Assembly (NCBI GenBank): GCA_022794615.1 | Contig: JAAWFD010000034.1 | Location: 1-36,961, forward strand | DNA from: Clostridia bacterium | GTDB taxonomy: Bacteria > Bacillota > Clostridia > TANB77 > CAG-508 | Length of the DNA stretch: 36,961 nt | Reading direction: 5' to 3' | In this document: piece after piece, positions 34,905 through 36,961 of the stretch | How the letters are laid out: the number at the start of each line of letters is the position of its first letter | How positions within the stretch are numbered: the stretch's first letter is position 1 | Notes under the pieces: generated by a model | The model's database searches: none | What the model saw: the letters and a program-made list of their open reading frames with translations, nothing else | Told to the model about the DNA's origin: nothing | Made by a program: the position numbers and the translations under genes

Positions 34905-36200
34905 ATGAAAAGTAAAGTAGAAAAGACAGAAAAAGCAAATGAAGTAAAATTAGAAATTACAATCGAAGCAGAAAAGTTTGAGGAAGCAATAAAAAAAGTA
35001 TATTTTAAAAGTGCTAAATACATAAATATACCAGGATTTAGAAAAGGAAAGGCACCAATGAACATAGTAGAAAAATACTATGGAAAAGAAATATTTTATG
35101 AAGATGCTTTCAACGAAGTAGCAGGAGAAGCATACGAAGAGGCACTAAAAGAAAATAATGTAGAAGCAGTAAGCAGACCAAATATAGAAGTAACACAAAT
35201 AGAAAAAGGAAAAGACTTAATATTCACAGCAGTAGTAGAAACAAAACCAGAAGTAGAACTACGCAAATATAAAGGTATAGAGATACCTAAGATTGAGTAT
35301 ACTGTATCAGATGAAGATATAGAAAAAGAAATACAACAAATGCAAGAAAAGAATTCAAGACTAGTATCTGTAGAAGAAGGAACAGTAGAAAAAGGAAATA
35401 TTACAGTAATAGATTTTGAAGGATTTGTTGATGGGATTGCATTCGAAGGTGGAAAAGCAGAAGGACATGAACTAGAAATAGGAAGTGGAGCATTCATACC
35501 AGGATTTGAAGATCAAGTAATAGGAATGAAAGTAGAAGAAGAAAAAGATATAAAAGTAAAATTCCCAGAAGAATATTTTTCAAAAGAATTAGCAGGGAAA
35601 GATGCAACATTCAAAGTAAAATTACATGAAATAAAGAAAAAAGAATTACCAGAACTAGATGATGAATTTGCAAAAGATGTAAGTGAATATGACACATTAG
35701 AAGAACTAAAAAATAGTATAAAAGAAAAAATAGAAAAAAGAAATGAAGAAAAAGAAAAATATGAAAAACAAGAATTAGCAATAAAAGCAATAACTGAAGA
35801 AATGAAAATAGATATTCCAGGGGGAATGATAGAATTAGAAGCAGAAAACATGTTAAAAGACATAGAACAAAGATTATCATACCAAGGAATGAAATTAGAA
35901 CAATATCTTCAAATGATGGGAAAAACCGCTGAAGAAATGAAAAAAGAATATGAGCCACAAGCAATAGAAGCAATAAAATCAAGATTAGCATTAGAAGCAA
36001 TAATAAAAGAAGAAAAAATAGAAGCAACTGATGAAGAAATAAACAATAAAATAAAAAAAATGGCTACAAACTATGGCAAAAAAGAAGAAGAAATAAAAGA
36101 CAATGAAAATATAAGAAAATATCTAAAAGAAGGAATAGAAAACGAAAAAGCAATTGAGCTAATTGTAAAAAATGCAAAAGAAAAAGCAGGTAAAAAGTAA
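34905..36200 (+). CDS. tig: Trigger factor
   Basis: GFRKGKAPMNIVEKYYGKEIFYEDAFNEV, ITVIDFEGFVDGIAFEGGKAEGHELEIGSGAFIPGFEDQVIGM. Confidence 0.96.
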   Translation: MKSKVEKTEKANEVKLEITIEAEKFEEAIKKVYFKSAKYINIPGFRKGKAPMNIVEKYYGKEIFYEDAFNEVAGEAYEEALKENNVEAVSRPNIEVTQIEKGKDLIFTAVVETKPEVELRKYKGIEIPKIEYTVSDEDIEKEIQQMQEKNSRLVSVEEGTVEKGNITVIDFEGFVDGIAFEGGKAEGHELEIGSGAFIPGFEDQVIGMKVEEEKDIKVKFPEEYFSKELAGKDATFKVKLHEIKKKELPELDDEFAKDVSEYDTLEELKNSIKEKIEKRNEEKEKYEKQELAIKAITEEMKIDIPGGMIELEAENMLKDIEQRLSYQGMKLEQYLQMMGKTAEEMKKEYEPQAIEAIKSRLALEAIIKEEKIEATDEEINNKIKKMATNYGKKEEEIKDNENIRKYLKEGIENEKAIELIVKNAKEKAGKK

Positions 36201-36269
36201 GAGTAAGCAATTAATAAGATATACAAAAAAGGCTAAATGCCAGTACAAAAAAGAGAAAGGAATGATGTT

Positions 36270-36961
36270 ATGATACAAAACAGTCTAGTACCATATGTTG
36301 TCGAGCAAACAAGTAAAGGAGAAAGATCATATGATATATTCTCAAGACTATTAAAAGACAGAATAATATTTTTAGGAGAGGATGTAAATCCAGCGAGTGC
36401 AAGTTTAGTAATAGCACAATTACTATTTTTAGAATCAGAAGATCCAGACAAAGAAATTAATTTATATATAAATTCACCAGGAGGATCAATAACAGATGGA
36501 ATGGGAATAGTAGACACAATGAATTATATAAAATGTCCAGTATCAACAATATGTATAGGAATGGCAGCAAGTATGGGAGCAGTACTATTAGCATCAGGAG
36601 AAAAGGGAAAAAGATTTGCAACACCAAATGCTGAAATTTTAATACACCAACCACTAATAGGAGGTGGAGGTCTATCAGGACAAACAACAGAGATAAAAAT
36701 ACATGCAGACCACATGGTAAAAACAAGAGAGAAGTTAAACAAACTATTAAGTGATAGAACAGGGCAAAGTTTAGAGACAATTGAAAGAGATACAGAAAGA
36801 GACAACTATATGACAGCAGAAGAAGCATTGAAATATGGCTTAATAGATGGAATAATGGATAAAAGCCGCCGATCAGTCCCAGTCCGAGAAATCCTATGTT
36901 TAAGTTTTTCGTCATATGATCAAATCCTTTTATATGTAAACTATATGCCACCTTCGGGGGC
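36270..36961 (+). CDS. clpP: ATP-dependent Clp protease proteolytic subunit (3' end replaced/truncated at contig end)
   Basis: [79 protein letters not shown]; native sequence seems to end near 36862. Confidence 0.93.
   Translation, partial: MIQNSLVPYVVEQTSKGERSYDIFSRLLKDRIIFLGEDVNPASASLVIAQLLFLESEDPDKEINLYINSPGGSITDGMGIVDTMNYIKCPVSTICIGMAASMGAVLLASGEKGKRFATPNAEILIHQPLIGGGGLSGQTTEIKIHADHMVKTREKLNKLLSDRTGQSLETIERDTERDNYMTAEEALKYGLIDGIMDKSRRSVPVREILCLSFSSYDQILLYVNYMPPSG

Noticed and set aside
1-36961. tRNA, rRNA or CRISPR loci
   Set aside because: No cloverleaf-like GC-rich intergenic segments, no rRNA motifs and no regularly spaced repeats with unique spacers seen by eye in either orientation.

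Overview
The window is a low-GC Clostridia-like (endospore-forming Firmicute) chromosomal segment, apparently a whole contig. In order it carries: a tsaE fragment (-); a spoIIIAB-AH operon with no spoIIIAA; rnj, gltX, a DUF951 gene; engB, a GC-rich divergent purA-like gene and serS (-); a CaCA exchanger, a DUF2508 gene, bofA, a YiiX-like gene, rlmN, spoVG and a small RelA/SpoT-domain gene; yabG, veg, efp, a CD1247-like gene, a GT2 gene, a P-loop/Asp23 fusion, plsC and typA; a yrrM-like gene, a divergent RelA/SpoT-like gene and a U32 peptidase; ylbJ and rpmB (-); tig and clpP. The main discovery is that the spore protease gene yabG is split by a ~5.25 kb element (about 18214..23466). The element encodes an ECF sigma factor, a membrane-anchored beta-propeller protein, a receiver-less coiled-coil Spo0A-CTD protein, a 38-aa ORF and a large serine recombinase. 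Joining the two yabG parts at a shared CATGATG core (18214-18220 / 23467-23473) restores an in-frame 271-aa YabG (…ILIITGHD|GMIKKETNYND…), and the deduced attP is a 38-bp imperfect palindrome centred on the same point. This looks like a skin-like, sporulation-excised intervening element inserted at the codon of the YabG 'GHD' histidine. Other points of interest: a three-copy intergenic MITE-like repeat, a 42-bp perfect palindrome, a four-unit 11-bp phased repeat upstream of veg, an SD-to-start hairpin bridge, an SD-sequestering hairpin before ylbJ, an atypical purA, and a probable chimeric junction at the 3' contig end.
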